A DNA stretch of 64,000 nt from Pezizomycotina sp. ARF18 (lineage: Eukaryota; Ascomycota): NCBI GenBank assembly GCA_002224055.1, contig AZLU01000019.1, positions 279,018 through 343,017 of the forward strand, in the 5' to 3' direction. The notes under the pieces were generated by a model. That model was not told the origin of the DNA and did no database searches. It saw nothing but the letters and a program-made list of their open reading frames with translations. Positions 36,622 through 47,080 of this stretch are shown piece after piece (within the stretch, counting starts at the first letter, position 1; each line of letters opens with the position of its first letter). The translations under genes were made by a program, and so were the position numbers.

Positions 36622-37015
36622 ATGAAATTTAATCTCATCCAGGGCGTCGGCCTTTAACCAGCGTCTTGCTAACGCTTACGGCTGCTGCTCCTCACCCAAC
36701 CGCCGAGGCGACGCAGCACAGTAACGGTCATAATCTTTGTCAGTGCATCGTCGCCAGCGAGGCCTGGAACTGCAGAAAAATACCTGTCCGAATCACTGCG
36801 AGACCACGACTCAATCCCAGAAGCCCGACGGTTCCTGCGTAACCTGCCCAGACGCTTCTACCCCTTCGATCCAACGGCGGCGTCCCGTCGACCTGCAAGT
36901 GCAACAACGGCCTCACGTACTCCGTCAAGGACAATACTGCCCCGCAGATTGCGATTACAGTTCCAACTACCTCAAGAGAAAACGGAATACTGGCGTACTA
37001 CATCGGGGGATTTGA
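36622..37015 (+). CDS. Small secreted cysteine-rich protein, frame interrupted
   Basis: Starts MKFNLIQGVG at 36622. After an apparent one-base shift near 36652 it gives a hydrophobic stretch LTSVLLTLTAAAPHP, so the first ~20 residues form a typical signal peptide with an AAA-type cleavage region. The mature part is rich in Cys: NLCQC, NC, TCPNHC, SCVTCP, then in neighbouring frames TCKCNNGL and QYCPADC, before the stop at 37015. About ten to twelve cysteines in ~100 residues suggest several disulphides. Secreted cysteine-rich proteins of this size are common in fungi (surface proteins, effectors, antimicrobials); nothing here tells which. At least three frame changes, so the exact spacing of cysteines is not certain. 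Confidence 0.5.
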
Positions 37016-37851
37016 AGAAAGAAATAGGGCTAAGAATGCAACATCAGAGAAATGAAAAGAGGAGGGCTTTGAGTTTTTTAAAGGTTTGTCTGCCGAAACA
37101 TCGTCATTGCTTGTGAAGTATTGGTTATTAGTGTTGGTTTATAGAATACGTCTGCTTGCTCAACCACAATCTTTGTCCACGTTTATTTTCAGGTCAATTG
37201 CTTGCTAGACAAGAGTATTTTATTCCTCTTTTTTCAGTAGATACAAGTTTCTTTGCCGCATTCTCTCGGTATTCGAATCACTAGACATGGCCGCGTTAGG
37301 ACATCAAAGTCGTGTCACCAATTCTGTAAACGAAGCACCCTTTACACTAGAGTCTTTGAGCACGCTGAATGTACGCTCTATTTATGCTATGCTTGTTTAC
37401 GAGGTGCCTTGTTCCATTTCTTTCTAAATGCTACGAATGAATACCCAGAGTCGCCGTGCACAAGTGACAAAGAAAGATGTTGCTGTGTGTCTGTAATTAT
37501 TTTCTGGTCTTGTCCGCCTGCTGAAGCAGATACAGCGTGGTTGTATATAAACATGTTCATGACCGTGAACAGATGGGAGATATGCTGGTTTGTATGCTAC
37601 AAATGGAAGTATGTAATAACAAAGGAGAATAATGGCCAGTATTTTGTGAAAATAAAATAAACGACGTCGACGCCGTCAAAGTCGACTGAGTTTTCAAGCT
37701 CATTAGCTCAGTAGATCCACTGTGTAGTAGGAAAACGCGGGTTATGACCATCTTCTAGAGGCTTTACGTTGGTTTTATACGTAAATGGTGGATGGAGGGT
37801 ATATTTCGCTCCCAGGTTGATACATAATGTTACTCCAGGTTCCCCGGCGCT
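37016..37851. other. Intergenic
   Basis: A plus-strand open frame (37253-37660) crosses it; it has no signal peptide or conserved motif that I can support. No repeats. Confidence 0.4.
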
Positions 37852-38320
37852 TTAGAATTGGAGTCTGCGTGGTGGCGGAAGCATCGGCGATGAGTAGTAC
37901 TGGTGCGGTGATGGCGGCGGTAGTGCGGAATAATACTGCGGTGATAGTGGCGGCGGCGGTATGAATGGAACCCCGAAACGGGTCGTGGCGATGGGAATAC
38001 TGGGATTCAAAGTCCGGCGGCGGAAAATAAGCGGATCGCGGCGGAGGGGTAGCAGGCGAACGGGGGTAGTAACTCTTCGTTTGCGAGGGGACTTGCAGTA
38101 ATCGCATGCCAGCCGGGTCGGATGGGGCCGCGGCCGGGCATGTACCCGCGTGCGAGCGTGGTTTGTAGTAACCGGCTTGCGGTGGAGTCGGCGGCGGAGT
38201 CGGCGCTGCCGGAAGGTAGGGTTGGTAGTAATTACTGGCGTCTATCCAAAGGCGCTCGTCCGACCTGAACAACCTTTTGAGGTGGTCTCTTAGCCGCTGT
38301 TCGCCGAATTGTGGTCCCAT
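37852..38320 (-). CDS. Proline/tyrosine-rich protein
   Basis: Starts MGPQFGEQRLRDHLKRLFRS at 38320. The first ~27 residues are charged and helical; the remainder is low complexity built around Tyr-Tyr pairs set in proline: NYYQPYLPAAPTPPPTPP, GYYKPRS, SYYPRSPATPPPRSAYFPPP. After a one-base shift near 37960 it reads FIPPPPLSPQYYSALPPPSP and HQYYSSPMLPPPRRLQF, stop 37852. The YY-P spacing persists through the shift, so the second frame is the real one. Such regions bind SH3/WW domains or are disordered scaffolds; no specific function inferred. Confidence 0.55.
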
Positions 38321-38626
38321 AAGATATTCTAAAGAAAGTAGCCCAGGTTTTAGTCAAACAATTCAGCGAGAGGACTTGGAGCTCCCAAAAACTTCATATA
38401 AGAAGAGCGCTAGGAAATGATAGCATTCGTACCTGCTGATAGTGAAGGGGTCTGGTAGTCTCTTTCTAACGATCTCTAAGTTTATCGTATAACTCTTTCC
38501 CTTGGTCATCGTTGTGATTATTGTATTAACTAGCCCCATATAGCCCCTATTGTAGCGGGATCGACCATTTTAGTATTATCGCCTGTTCCTCTTCAACTGC
38601 TATAAATTATAACTATAAGACGAGAA
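38321..38626. other. Intergenic
   Basis: About 300 bp upstream of the Pro/Tyr-rich gene. Nothing specific seen. Confidence 0.4.
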
Positions 38627-38878
38627 TCAATATTTTCCGCAGGTGAAAGTGAGCAATTCAGCGGAAGCAAGCATGATACTTAAGTTTCCTGGACTTATAT
38701 GGAGTTTTCTTTCCCGATTTTCTATTGGGATATCAATCAGACCGGCCATTGTAGATTGAAGCGCAATGAGTTGGCCATTCTCCCCATATTCCATAGCCTG
38801 AAACCTCGGAAGCGCTCTTGAGTGGCCCAAAGATGAACATCGAACATGGATCTTGGTCTCGGTAAGATTTATTTTTAG
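38627..38878 (-). CDS. C-terminal fragment of an unrecognised protein
   Basis: One frame reads KINLTETKIHVRCSSLGHSR, then LIDIPIENRERKLHISPGN and ends LSIMLASAELLTFTCGKY (stop at 38627). Alternating hydrophobic strands suggest a beta-rich domain. Upstream (to ~39200) fragments in all three frames look partly coding but I cannot join them with confidence. Confidence 0.3.
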   Translation of the reverse strand, partial: LKINLTETKIHVRCSSLGHSRALPRFQAMEYGENGQLIALQSTMAGLIDIPIENRERKLHISPGNLSIMLASAELLTFTCGKY

Positions 38879-38879
38879 G

Positions 38880-39636
38880 CTGCTGGATGATTAAGTCCTG
38901 TGGAGGAATGGAGCCATATACGAAGAAACACATCACCATTTTGACCGGTTGGCTGAGGCTCCGCATTCGGACTCATGGGCCTGAGGTTCGGATGGATTGG
39001 TCAACTTTGCTGACTTTACTGCACGACATACAATCGGACAACATTGGCTGCATCTGCATGGGGCCCATTATTGGCCCATCTGGCGAATATTCGTGGTCTC
39101 GCATAATTCATGCCAGGCTCGGATGCACAAGATCATTGATCTGTAGCTTTACTAGTACTGGGATTTTTGCTAGGCCAAACTTATCACTGTTCAACATGGT
39201 AGGGAAAGAGTTACCGCTTAGATAGTATATTTACATTGAATCTTAATCAACTTGAGCGAAAGGAGATCCATATGAATATATCATGCCGAATAAAAGGCTA
39301 GATAACTATACTGAACTTCTAGTAGATGCATGAATTGATTCTGCGCGTAAGTAGTTTCTGGAGAATTTTATATTTTTTTTCCTTTCCCCTCTCTTATAAT
39401 AATCGTAACTACCCGTGCAGTGCAATGTCTTCAAAGACCTTAAGAGCATTATCAAAAATTGCATATGCCCGAAAAACAAAACTCCAGTACCTAGGAGTAT
39501 ATAGAAGTACATAAAAGTTGTCCTGTCGACTCATTGTCGGGGATAGAGCAGTCTCCTAAGTTGAATCTTGCTTCGCTGTTCGGTCGTACTAGTAGGCGGT
39601 TGGTTTACCGGCGTGTTTGCGCTTCGCACCTTCGGC
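38880..39636. other. Unresolved stretch
   Basis: Open frames on both strands (plus 38887-39225 and several on minus). It may contain upstream exons of the minus-strand fragment. A copy of the short dispersed motif lies at 38948-38968. Confidence 0.3.
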
Positions 39637-40001
39637 CTAGGCTTTGGAGAGGACGTCTTTTGGGAGCGCAGAAGCGATCTTAGCCATAAGAGTTGGATCT
39701 TCTAAAAGTATTCTGATAATGTCGCCTGTAGTGTTTTCGAGTCCATCTTCATGAGGCGCTCTATATGAGGTCTGTTAGATTTTGATTGGGAATTGCAGCC
39801 GGCACCTCCACTGCATAGAATCAAAGTAGAAAGACAAGAAAGAAGGAAGTGAAAGGAAGATTGGTTAAGCTGATTACTACCCTTCGACTTGTTGTATAAT
39901 CTCTTGAGTTTGTCTAGTAATTTCTCGAATATCGGCTTGCCAACTTCGAAGATCACCTTAACAATAGTACATGCTATCAAAGCAATAGTCGACTCGTCCA
40001 T
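39637..40001 (-). CDS. Small helical protein, copy A of a duplicated pair
   Basis: Not recognised. It starts MDESTIALIACTIVKVIFEV at 40001; an amphipathic/hydrophobic N-terminal helix continues KPIFEKLLDKLKRLYNK. Intron with donor GTAGTA (~39878) and acceptor TATGCAG (~39809). Exon 2 reads VEVPAAIPNQNLTDLI, then after a one-base shift near 39770 ENTTGDIIRILLEDPTLMAK and IASALPKDVLSKA, stop 39637. It is homologous to the gene at 41125-41480: same IV+.IFE...KRLYN first exon, intron in the same place, same 'I..LLED..L...' second exon. About 105 residues. No signal peptide; the N-terminal helix could insert in or lie on a membrane, but that is inference. Confidence 0.6.
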
Positions 40002-40555
40002 CTTTGTTTGCTTCGACTCGGAGGGAATAGGAAGGTTGTCAGACTTTAGTTCAGGCACGCTAGAAGCTCTATGAGAGAGTAGGTTCCTCAACAGTTGCGA
40101 GGCGTCGATATAGGAGGCGGAAAAGCTAGGTGGCGTGTTTACTGGGCTCTCAGAATGGGACGAGACATAACGGGATAAGATAGTACACGGAGGGGAGATT
40201 ACGTCTTAAAATATCTGTCTAGAAAGCTGTTCATTTATCGGGGAGTGTCAAAACAACGTGAAGATCTCTAAAAGTAAACCAGAAAATATTCATATTGGGA
40301 GGTTGTGTCCCGCACCACCTGGCAAAGAAACACTGGATAGATGCTGAGAATGATTCCGTGAAGTCGTGCTGTCCGCAACAGGGATCGTGCCTTACCTGGA
40401 CATGTCTATAGGCGCAGTTCCAGCTGACGGACGAGCTTTAGGAAGTGTGTGGGCTAGATGCTTTGACGTTTCTCGCTTATCGCGATATCTTTAGATCCAC
40501 TCGGTTATCCGTTCGTTCTATAGGGCACTGAAATGACGTGTCGTAACACTTTTGG

Positions 40556-40777
40556 TTAAATCTTTGGCAAATCATCAAATGAACGATGTGCAACGAAAAG
40601 TCTGCAAGTTTCCATAGGCGCAGTACACAAGGATAAGGTTAACTGCTGCACAAGTATAAAGCTTACTGCGGCGAATGCTATGGCTTGGGTGCTTCTCGCT
40701 CCTTGAACGGTGTGGGCCGATAGCAGAGAAGCAATGAAATTCACAGTAATAGCAATGATTTCGTCATGTCCGGTCAA
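40556..40777 (-). CDS. Possible third, decayed member of the helical family
   Basis: MTGHDEIIAITVNFIASLL opens an exon-like segment ending at a GTAAGC donor; the intron acceptor would be CTTGCAG near 40608. Hydrophobic pattern and position between copies A and B, on the same strand, are suggestive, but there is no KRLYN motif and the similarity is weak. Confidence 0.2.
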   Translation of the reverse strand: MTGHDEIIAITVNFIASLLSAHTVQGARSTQAIAFAAVSFILVQQLTLSLCTAPMETCRLFVAHRSFDDLPKI

Positions 40778-41124
40778 AAGCGTTATTCACTTCTTGTAGG
40801 CTTCTAGAATTGAATGCTAAATCTTTCCAACCTTCAGATTGTTCTCATGTCCATTCAAAATATTTAATCCTATATATTAATGAACTTATGTAGGATGCGC
40901 AGAATGCATGCTTGAGTTTGAAAAGAAATTTTCGGTGAATATTCAAGAATTATAGCGCTTGCTACGTTCTCGTTTCAACCCAGGGGGAAAGAAACGCGGA
41001 ATCTCTCAAAGCTCGTCTTATTCAGCCCGTCTCGTTCAGACAGTCAAATTCGAAATACTCCACTCCACTAGATTACGCGGGCGCGTTGGATTCAGTGAGA
41101 TATGATATTTGGTCCGCGTGAGGT

Positions 41125-41480
41125 TTAGAGGAGGTTCCGGTTGGATGTGGAATCCGAATTTTCCAGAAACGAACGGGCGGCCGCTTGGAGACCCTCGTCT
41201 TCAAGGAATAATGTAACAATACTTCTAGCCAAGTCATCCCTGTTGAGTTTCTGAAGGCCTTCTATCGAGAGAATATTAGCAACGCGTCCAGGCATCCGAT
41301 CTGGAAAACTGCTAATGCGGTATAAGCTTTACCTATTGATAAGGTGACATTGTTGTAGAGTCGCTTAAAGCACTCCAAAATTTTCTTGATGAAGCATTGG
41401 AATGGTGATACGCAACGTTCGAAGATCGCACGAACTATGGCAACTGCAAGCGCAGCGAGCTTTGAAATAAGTTCCCTCAT
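41125..41480 (-). CDS. Small helical protein, copy B of a duplicated pair
   Basis: Not recognised. It starts MRELISKLAALAVAIVRAIF at 41480 and continues FIKKILECFKRLYNNVTLS. An intron (donor GTAAAG near 41330, acceptor TTTTCCAG near 41301) is removed in phase to give SIDRMPGRVANILSIEGLQK, LNRDDLARSIVTLFLEDEGL and QAAARSFLENSDSTSNRNLL, stop 41125. Total 107 residues, uninterrupted, so this copy gives the clean gene model for the family. Predicted all-helical, first ~45 residues strongly amphipathic with basic residues (potential membrane association), second half soluble helices. The 1.1 kb between B and A holds a possible third member and nothing else I can identify. Confidence 0.65.
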
Positions 41481-43191
41481 TTTATCGTGGTCGAAAGAGT
41501 TGCGGTTCTAATGGAAGGGCCTCGATTTTCAGGACTTAAAGACGCTGTCGGTTTATATTTTGGACTCTCCGCCGTGGTGTGTCTCCGTATCAATATTGTG
41601 ATTTCGAAACCGCAAAGACGCCTAACTACTCGGATTTAATACCGTAAAGGGGGAGGAGAGAGGTTTAAGTATATTCTCGTGAGGCCACCCAGTTACAATG
41701 AAGATACAGCCTCGGCAAAGTGCAATGACTCAAGTCCTTAAAGCCTTGTCGGGGAAGTTCAAGCTGCAAAGGGTGGGGGCAGGAGACTGCACAGGAATAG
41801 AAAGCCGATAGCCTTTTATAAGTGGAGACTGCAACATAGAAGGACGAGGCTTTGCGAAATATATAAGCACGCTATTTTGTGCTGATCAAACTTGTTCTCG
41901 ACGAGCGAACGACAACAAGAGGCCGAACACGACCTTATTACTGAGCTGACGTCCATGTTTCACTACCTGTTTATAAAAAGCACGCGATTCGTACCCTAGT
42001 AAAGAGCGAGAAGACTGCAAAGAATTCTTATTTTTAGTGAGGAACGAGCGTAAAAAATAATAGGCAAGGTACGAGACAACAAAGAATGCAAGGCAGTTGG
42101 ACATAAAGATACAGCAAGGAATCGAAGGATCTAACAACGATTGCTACGCGATACTGCTTTTGTTCTGATTGGATGGGATGGTATTAATGCTAGCATGTAC
42201 CAAGCGCTGGTATATCGGCATGCTCTTGTGGGATCGCCTCTCATTGGTCCAAGAAGACGGTAGATACGGCTTTCAGTCCGGCAGGGCTTTTGCGTTTGAT
42301 ATTCATAGCATTTCATTAGAGCGTCCGACTTTGTGAATGGGTGTGCATAGAGAACCAAGCCGAGCTTGAGCAGGATTAAAATAAATGGGTGTTCGCTCTC
42401 CGTGATTCTAGGTCCTAGATCGGACTCAAGGAACAAGGCCAATGTACTGCACCCACCGGGGACTTGTCAATAGAATCAAGGCTCTCAAACAGATAACGGC
42501 GTTGCGGTCGTGAGAAGAGAACCAAGTGCCCGTGCGGTGTTGCGCACAATTCGCCGCACCGAAGTGGGAATAGGCACAAGCATCCTGTACGAAGTTTCCG
42601 ATATAACCCTAAGCGCGCGAGTCGTGATGGAAAACCTACTCGCGGGAACATCGCCGAAGCAAAATTTTCCGGGACTCGAATCCTTCTGAACTGTTCTATC
42701 TCGATCGAGAACCGAGAACCGAGGCACATCGCTCAACCCTGCTGGACCGCAGATATCGAGAGATCAATCAGTAAAGTGCTTTTTGAGCGGGGTTTTGTGT
42801 TATGCGTACAGCCATTTGCGTGGGGTGCTCTGGATTCCTCAAAATATACGGGCTATCGAACATCCGAATGCTTGAGATCAGTGCCTCTGAACATGAAGGT
42901 CGATATTTAAACGGGACATGTCGCGTTCTGATTTAACTGGGCACCGCTCTCAATAGTGAACACTTAGACTAGTAAATCTGGAAAATCTGGATTCCCAATC
43001 TCCATTTTCTCCTTACTTGTTTCCCTAGAGGTATGCTACACAACTGAAAATCCTATCTATACTTTTATATGATAACATCCATTTCAAAATTACAAGAAGA
43101 AAGAGAGGGAAAACGGGATTTTGTTTTTTCCAATACCAAACGCGCTGGTAAGCTTAGACAAGTATCAATCATTTAAATATATCCCCTCTCC
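41481..43191. other. Intergenic
   Basis: Open frames on the minus strand at 42131-42736 overlap one another in three frames and show no conserved motif; I do not call a gene. Upstream region of copy B lies at the low end. Confidence 0.4.
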
Positions 43192-43618
43192 TCAGGGCAC
43201 AAACCTCTTCCAAGTAGCAGCACCGTAATACCCCTTGAAATAATCAAAATATTGTCCAATAGATGATTGATCCAATCCTCATCATTCGGAAGCGGCTCTC
43301 CGATTTGGTAGTAATCGTTAACATGGTTTCTCAGCAGCCGCGCATCGCGGCATATTACGCACTCCCCTCCGTACTTGTTGCGCTCCAGTATTCTTCGCAG
43401 AGATCTTCATCGTCTAAATTGGCAAGCACGAAGAGTCTGGGGCAATAGCAGCCATGCAGACGATATTTCTTCTCCTTGATCGTCCAGAGGTGGCCATTTT
43501 GGTCGTTGCGGATGCGCGGGACTTGGCGGCTTAGATTTACTATGATTTCTTTGCACATTATTTTGTTGTCTGGAGGTTTAATGTCTGAAGAAGGTTCTTT
43601 CTCTGTTCTAGATACCAA
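43192..43618 (-). CDS. Hypothetical protein with CVICRD motif
   Basis: Not recognised. From MVSRTEKEPSSDIKPPDNK at 43618 it runs through IIVNLSRQVPRIRNDQNGHL and YCPRLFVLANLDDEDLCEEY; then, after a one-base shift near 43385, ERNKYGGECVICRDARLLRN and GEPLPNDEDWINHLLD; then another shift and FDYFKGYYGAATWKRFVP with stop 43192. About 140 residues. The style (short Cys motif, acidic 'PNDEDWINHLL', aromatic end) resembles the C-terminal part of fungal F-box-associated proteins, and an F-box gene lies directly upstream on the same strand. It could be an independent small gene or the remnant of a larger one. Confidence 0.45.
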
Positions 43619-44123
43619 AATTTGGTATTCTGACTCGTGGGCATATCATATTTATAGCCTGCGAGATGAGTAACCAGCAATAAATCTTCTTGAGAGCTTG
43701 AGGAAGACATATACTTATTCTGGAGGCCTACTGTAGCTTGCGCTTGACACTAAGCAGATGTAAATCGATAATCTGAAGCAAATATGGACTACACTTTGTA
43801 CCACACCAAGATTTCTTGCTGAAGTTCTCCAACCGTGACAGATGTAAGCAGACCTGCTCAACCTTAGCTCACCATTCGCTAGCAGGCTTATGGGTAATGA
43901 TGAATGCTAAAAAGCGAAAGGCTTTATCGAAAGAGCAAGTCTGATATGGAAAGCTCTCATTGCATAATTCAATCGGTTTCAGGAGCCATACCCTCATTTA
44001 AACTCGCTAACTTACGTTGATAGTAGATTCAATTTCAGTTTTACATATTTATATTTCCCACGGTAAATAGATGGTAGCCCTCATTCATCTTCCAAGAAAA
44101 ACGGAATATTAATGAGAAAAGAA
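43619..44123. other. Intergenic
   Basis: Gap of 505 bp between the two same-strand genes. Nothing recognised. Confidence 0.4.
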
Positions 44124-45277
44124 TTATCTTAGTGGTGAGCGATCAAGTATTGCAATCTGCTCTTTGCTAAACACATAATTTCCATCCTTCCGGTGAATAT
44201 TTACGAAGGGCCAAGCCTCATACATCCACAACGGCCAGGAGAATCTCGGGATTCCTCCTTTCAATCGAGTCTTGATCGTCGCTTTCTTGATGACGTCTCG
44301 ATATTCGGAGAGGAAAGGGACTAGACCAGCCCTTGCCGATAATGTATGCCGCCAATGGTGAAAACCCTTAGCTTAGTAAATCTCCCCGACCTGTCTATAG
44401 GCTCTGTCGACGGCGATAAGACGGTGAGATTGCAGAATACGCCAGCAAGTTCGTAGTCGTTCTCCATGTTCCCAAAGAAGTATACCGAGAGCTTCCTGAC
44501 ATTTGAAAGGCGAGATAGCCAATGTTCCCGGAGGTGTTTTGTGAATGGTTCAATCTCTTCGCGTGAAATAACCGTACGCGGTTCTTTTCATCCAAAGAAC
44601 AAAGGTTGATAGTTTTGAGAGGAGTGTGTGCCACTCCTCCGTTTCACAAGCTTCGTGTACCGCCGGTGTGAGGTTGTTGAGCGATAAACTCCTCAGACAG
44701 GAGAGATCACGGGCGGGGGCTACGAAAGAGGAAAATATGAGCTGCGAGGCCAGTAGGTTCTGCCGTAGGACTGTGATTCCCGGCGCATTGAACGCATCGC
44801 AGGAGACCGATTGTATATCCGGAAGTCGAATAGAAGGCCTTTCATGTTTACGAATAGGTCGATATTTTCTAGAGGTTCAAGCGCGCTCTCTGAAGCTCTA
44901 TCATCTCAGGGTTTGATTCCGCCCTGACGCTGAGCCTTCTCACCGCGGGCAGCAGGGTACTTTTTTCATCCCATCGAATAAAGCGACGCTCTCTTCTTTG
45001 AACATTGAGCCGGGCCAAGTTTCCTAAGCTATATCGCGTCGCGAAGTACTGACTGCTTACCATGTCTCGTAGAAGGTGGCAGGTAAGTCGCATAGAGCGG
45101 TATACCTCCTTCGGCGTGTCTAAATCAAAGCAGTAGGAGAGGATGATATAGAGAAGTTCTGGAGGTAGGCTGCAGAGACTAAGCTGGTAATCCTCGAAGG
45201 CGGCAGGCTCTGAGAGCGCGACTCGGAGGTAACTTCCGGGGCACCCGGCTCGGGTTTAATATGCGTGAGGTATCCAT
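44124..45277 (-). CDS. F-box-like protein
   Basis: Likely F-box protein (SCF ubiquitin-ligase substrate receptor type). It starts MDTSRILNPSRVPR at 45277; after a one-base shift the N-terminal ~45 residues contain LSLCSLPPELLYIILSYCF, DLDTPKEVYRSMRLTCHLLR, which fits the F-box pattern LPpEll..IlsyL...dl...rltCr..rd. It continues RRERRFIRWDEKSTLLPAVR, LRSLSLNNLTPAVHEACETE, leucine-rich and irregular; then REHWLSRLSNVRKLSVYFFG and ELAGVFCNLTVLSPST. The end LVPFLSEYRDVIKKATIKTR ... FSWPLWMYEAWPFVNIHRKD finishes at stop 44124. About five one-base shifts. No intron needed. A soluble, cytosolic/nuclear protein of ~380 residues is inferred. Confidence 0.6.
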
Positions 45278-45596
45278 CTCATGAAGCAGATGAGGGGACC
45301 ACTTAGCAGTACTCTGTAGCCGCCGCGATCAGCTTATAGAATAGACGTATTTGGCGCGTCTGTTAAGATATACGGATAGGGTAAACGCTGGGAAGGCATA
45401 TCCTCGAAAGCGGGGCACGGCTGAGGCTCAATAATAACGCAAAAGATAAAATCACCCGCCACTCGGCTGTATATTACAGCACGCTCACAGGTCTGATGTC
45501 ATCGCCGACGATTTAAGCTTAAGCTCCTTGAGACGGCACACTTAAAGTCTAAGGCGCCTTGCTCAACACACATTTCGGTCTGTGAGAACCATAGCT
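45278..45596. promoter_or_regulatory. Divergent upstream region
   Basis: About 320 bp between the F-box gene (minus) and the nuclease gene (plus); must contain both promoters. No specific site recognised. Confidence 0.35.
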
Positions 45597-46763
45597 ATGG
45601 ACCGCTCCATATCTCCACCGCCAACGAAGCGTCGGAGGGTTTGTTCTCTACCGTCCTGCCGTCGGTAGCGTCGTCGCCATTTTCCACCGCTCCACCGACG
45701 CCCTCGTCTGGCTCCTCCATGCTAAAACCCCGAAACATCCGTATCTTTTCCTGGAACGTAAACGGCATCGCACCTTGTCTTCCACAGTCCTCAACTCCTA
45801 TAACATCATACTTTAAACCTATCTCCCCTCTCACTCTGTCTGCCTTCAGATCGACGCCAGCAAACTCCCTCCGCGCCGTTCTCTCTCGTCACTCCTATCT
45901 CGAAATACTGTTCTGCAAGAACTCAAAATTACTCCCGACGACACGAAGGCGATCCGGCACCTAAAATCCGCCATAAACGCACCACTGAGTTCAGAGAGCG
46001 ATGAGGGCAGGAAATGGAGGTACAAGCTCGAAGTCGAACTACCGAGAGATAAGATCAACTGCAAAGTATTCGGCGGTAAACTATACGTACGGCGTCGGCA
46101 CTCTACTACGCGCCGATATCGAGGCCAATATCCGCAGAGCCGATTTGGATAACGAGGGCGAGTACAAATCGTCACCATCAACTCTCCTTCAATGACATCC
46201 ACAGACGAAAAGAACTCAAAACTGTTAGCTATAATCAACATCTACGCCGTAAACGGAACTACATCGCCCTACTTCTCCGCGACCGGTAAACAGGTCGGTA
46301 CCCGCCACGACAGAAAACTACAATTCCACAGCTTACTCCTCGCCGAATGCCTGTCACTAGAGAAGAAGGGATTCGACGTCGTAGTTATCGGTGACAAGAA
46401 CATCGCGCGCGGTCGCATAGACGGTCATCCGAACCTGAGAATGTGGCCGGCACAGCATTGCCTTAACCGCGCGGATTTTAACGCAAAGTTCTTCTCGCAA
46501 GAGGAGAATGAGCTTGCAGGGGCGTATACTACGAAGGAGGTGGAAAGGGAGTGTTTAAATGCCGTCGATGTGGTTCGAGCATTACATGGGCAAAAGAGAA
46601 AGTATACGTATTATCCTAGAAGTAGAGAGTGGGGAGTGGCTGCGACAGAGTAGATTTATGTTTTGTTAGCAAAGATTGTTGGGATGGAGGGAGAGTTCTG
46701 GGGGCTGATATATGTAATACGGAGGAAGATAGGGAGGGAGTGACCACGTTCCTCTTTGGGTAG
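45597..46763 (+). CDS. EEP-fold nuclease, Apn2/exonuclease III-like
   Basis: Member of the endonuclease/exonuclease/phosphatase superfamily, closest in layout to AP endonucleases. The start ATG 45597 gives MDRSISPPPTKRRRV (basic, likely nuclear signal). Then motif 1 RIFSWNVNGIAPCLPQS; motif 2 as LQELKITPDDTKAIRHLK with the metal-binding Glu, after a shift near 45915; LEVELPRDKINCKVFGGKLY; GVGTLLRADIEANIRRADL; LLAIINIYAVNGTTSPYFSA; motif with catalytic Asp/Asn VVVIGDKNIARGRIDGHPNL, RMWPAQHCLNRADFN; and AVDVVRALHGQKRKYTYYPR, then after a shift GCDRVDLCFVSKD, ending EGVTTFLFG (stop 46761-46763). A clear terminal SDH motif is not visible: the end is short compared with Apn2, which could mean a distinct subfamily. 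Likely role: DNA repair or phosphodiester cleavage in the nucleus. Confidence 0.75.
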
Positions 46764-47080
46764 AGATCAAGCTGTGAGGTTAATCTTTAGCCATTCTTCG
46801 TCATAAATGCCAGTAGGACATGGAAATATGCTGGCGATGACATCGATCCGGAGTTTACTAGTTTTTAATCACTAAGAAGACAATACAAATCATATGAAAA
46901 GAATATGGATGTTCTATTAGTATTGATTGGAAAGAAAACTGCCTAGACGTTGAGTCTGGGATTGAAACGCCATCGCTTGAGCTATCACTTCAACTCCAAC
47001 TTGCTTTTAAACCTTCAAGTTATTGATCAATTTCAATTTATAATGCGAATGATTCCCCTGTGCTTCCGACATTACCGCCT
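46764..47080. other. Intergenic, convergent 3' ends
   Basis: About 320 bp between the nuclease (plus) and the GTPase (minus). AT-rich, nothing specific. Confidence 0.4.

Noticed and set aside
42131-42736. Three overlapping minus-strand frames with some protein-like stretches
   Set aside because: All frames are equally open, none shows conserved motifs, splice sites or a clear start; chance in a GC-richer patch.
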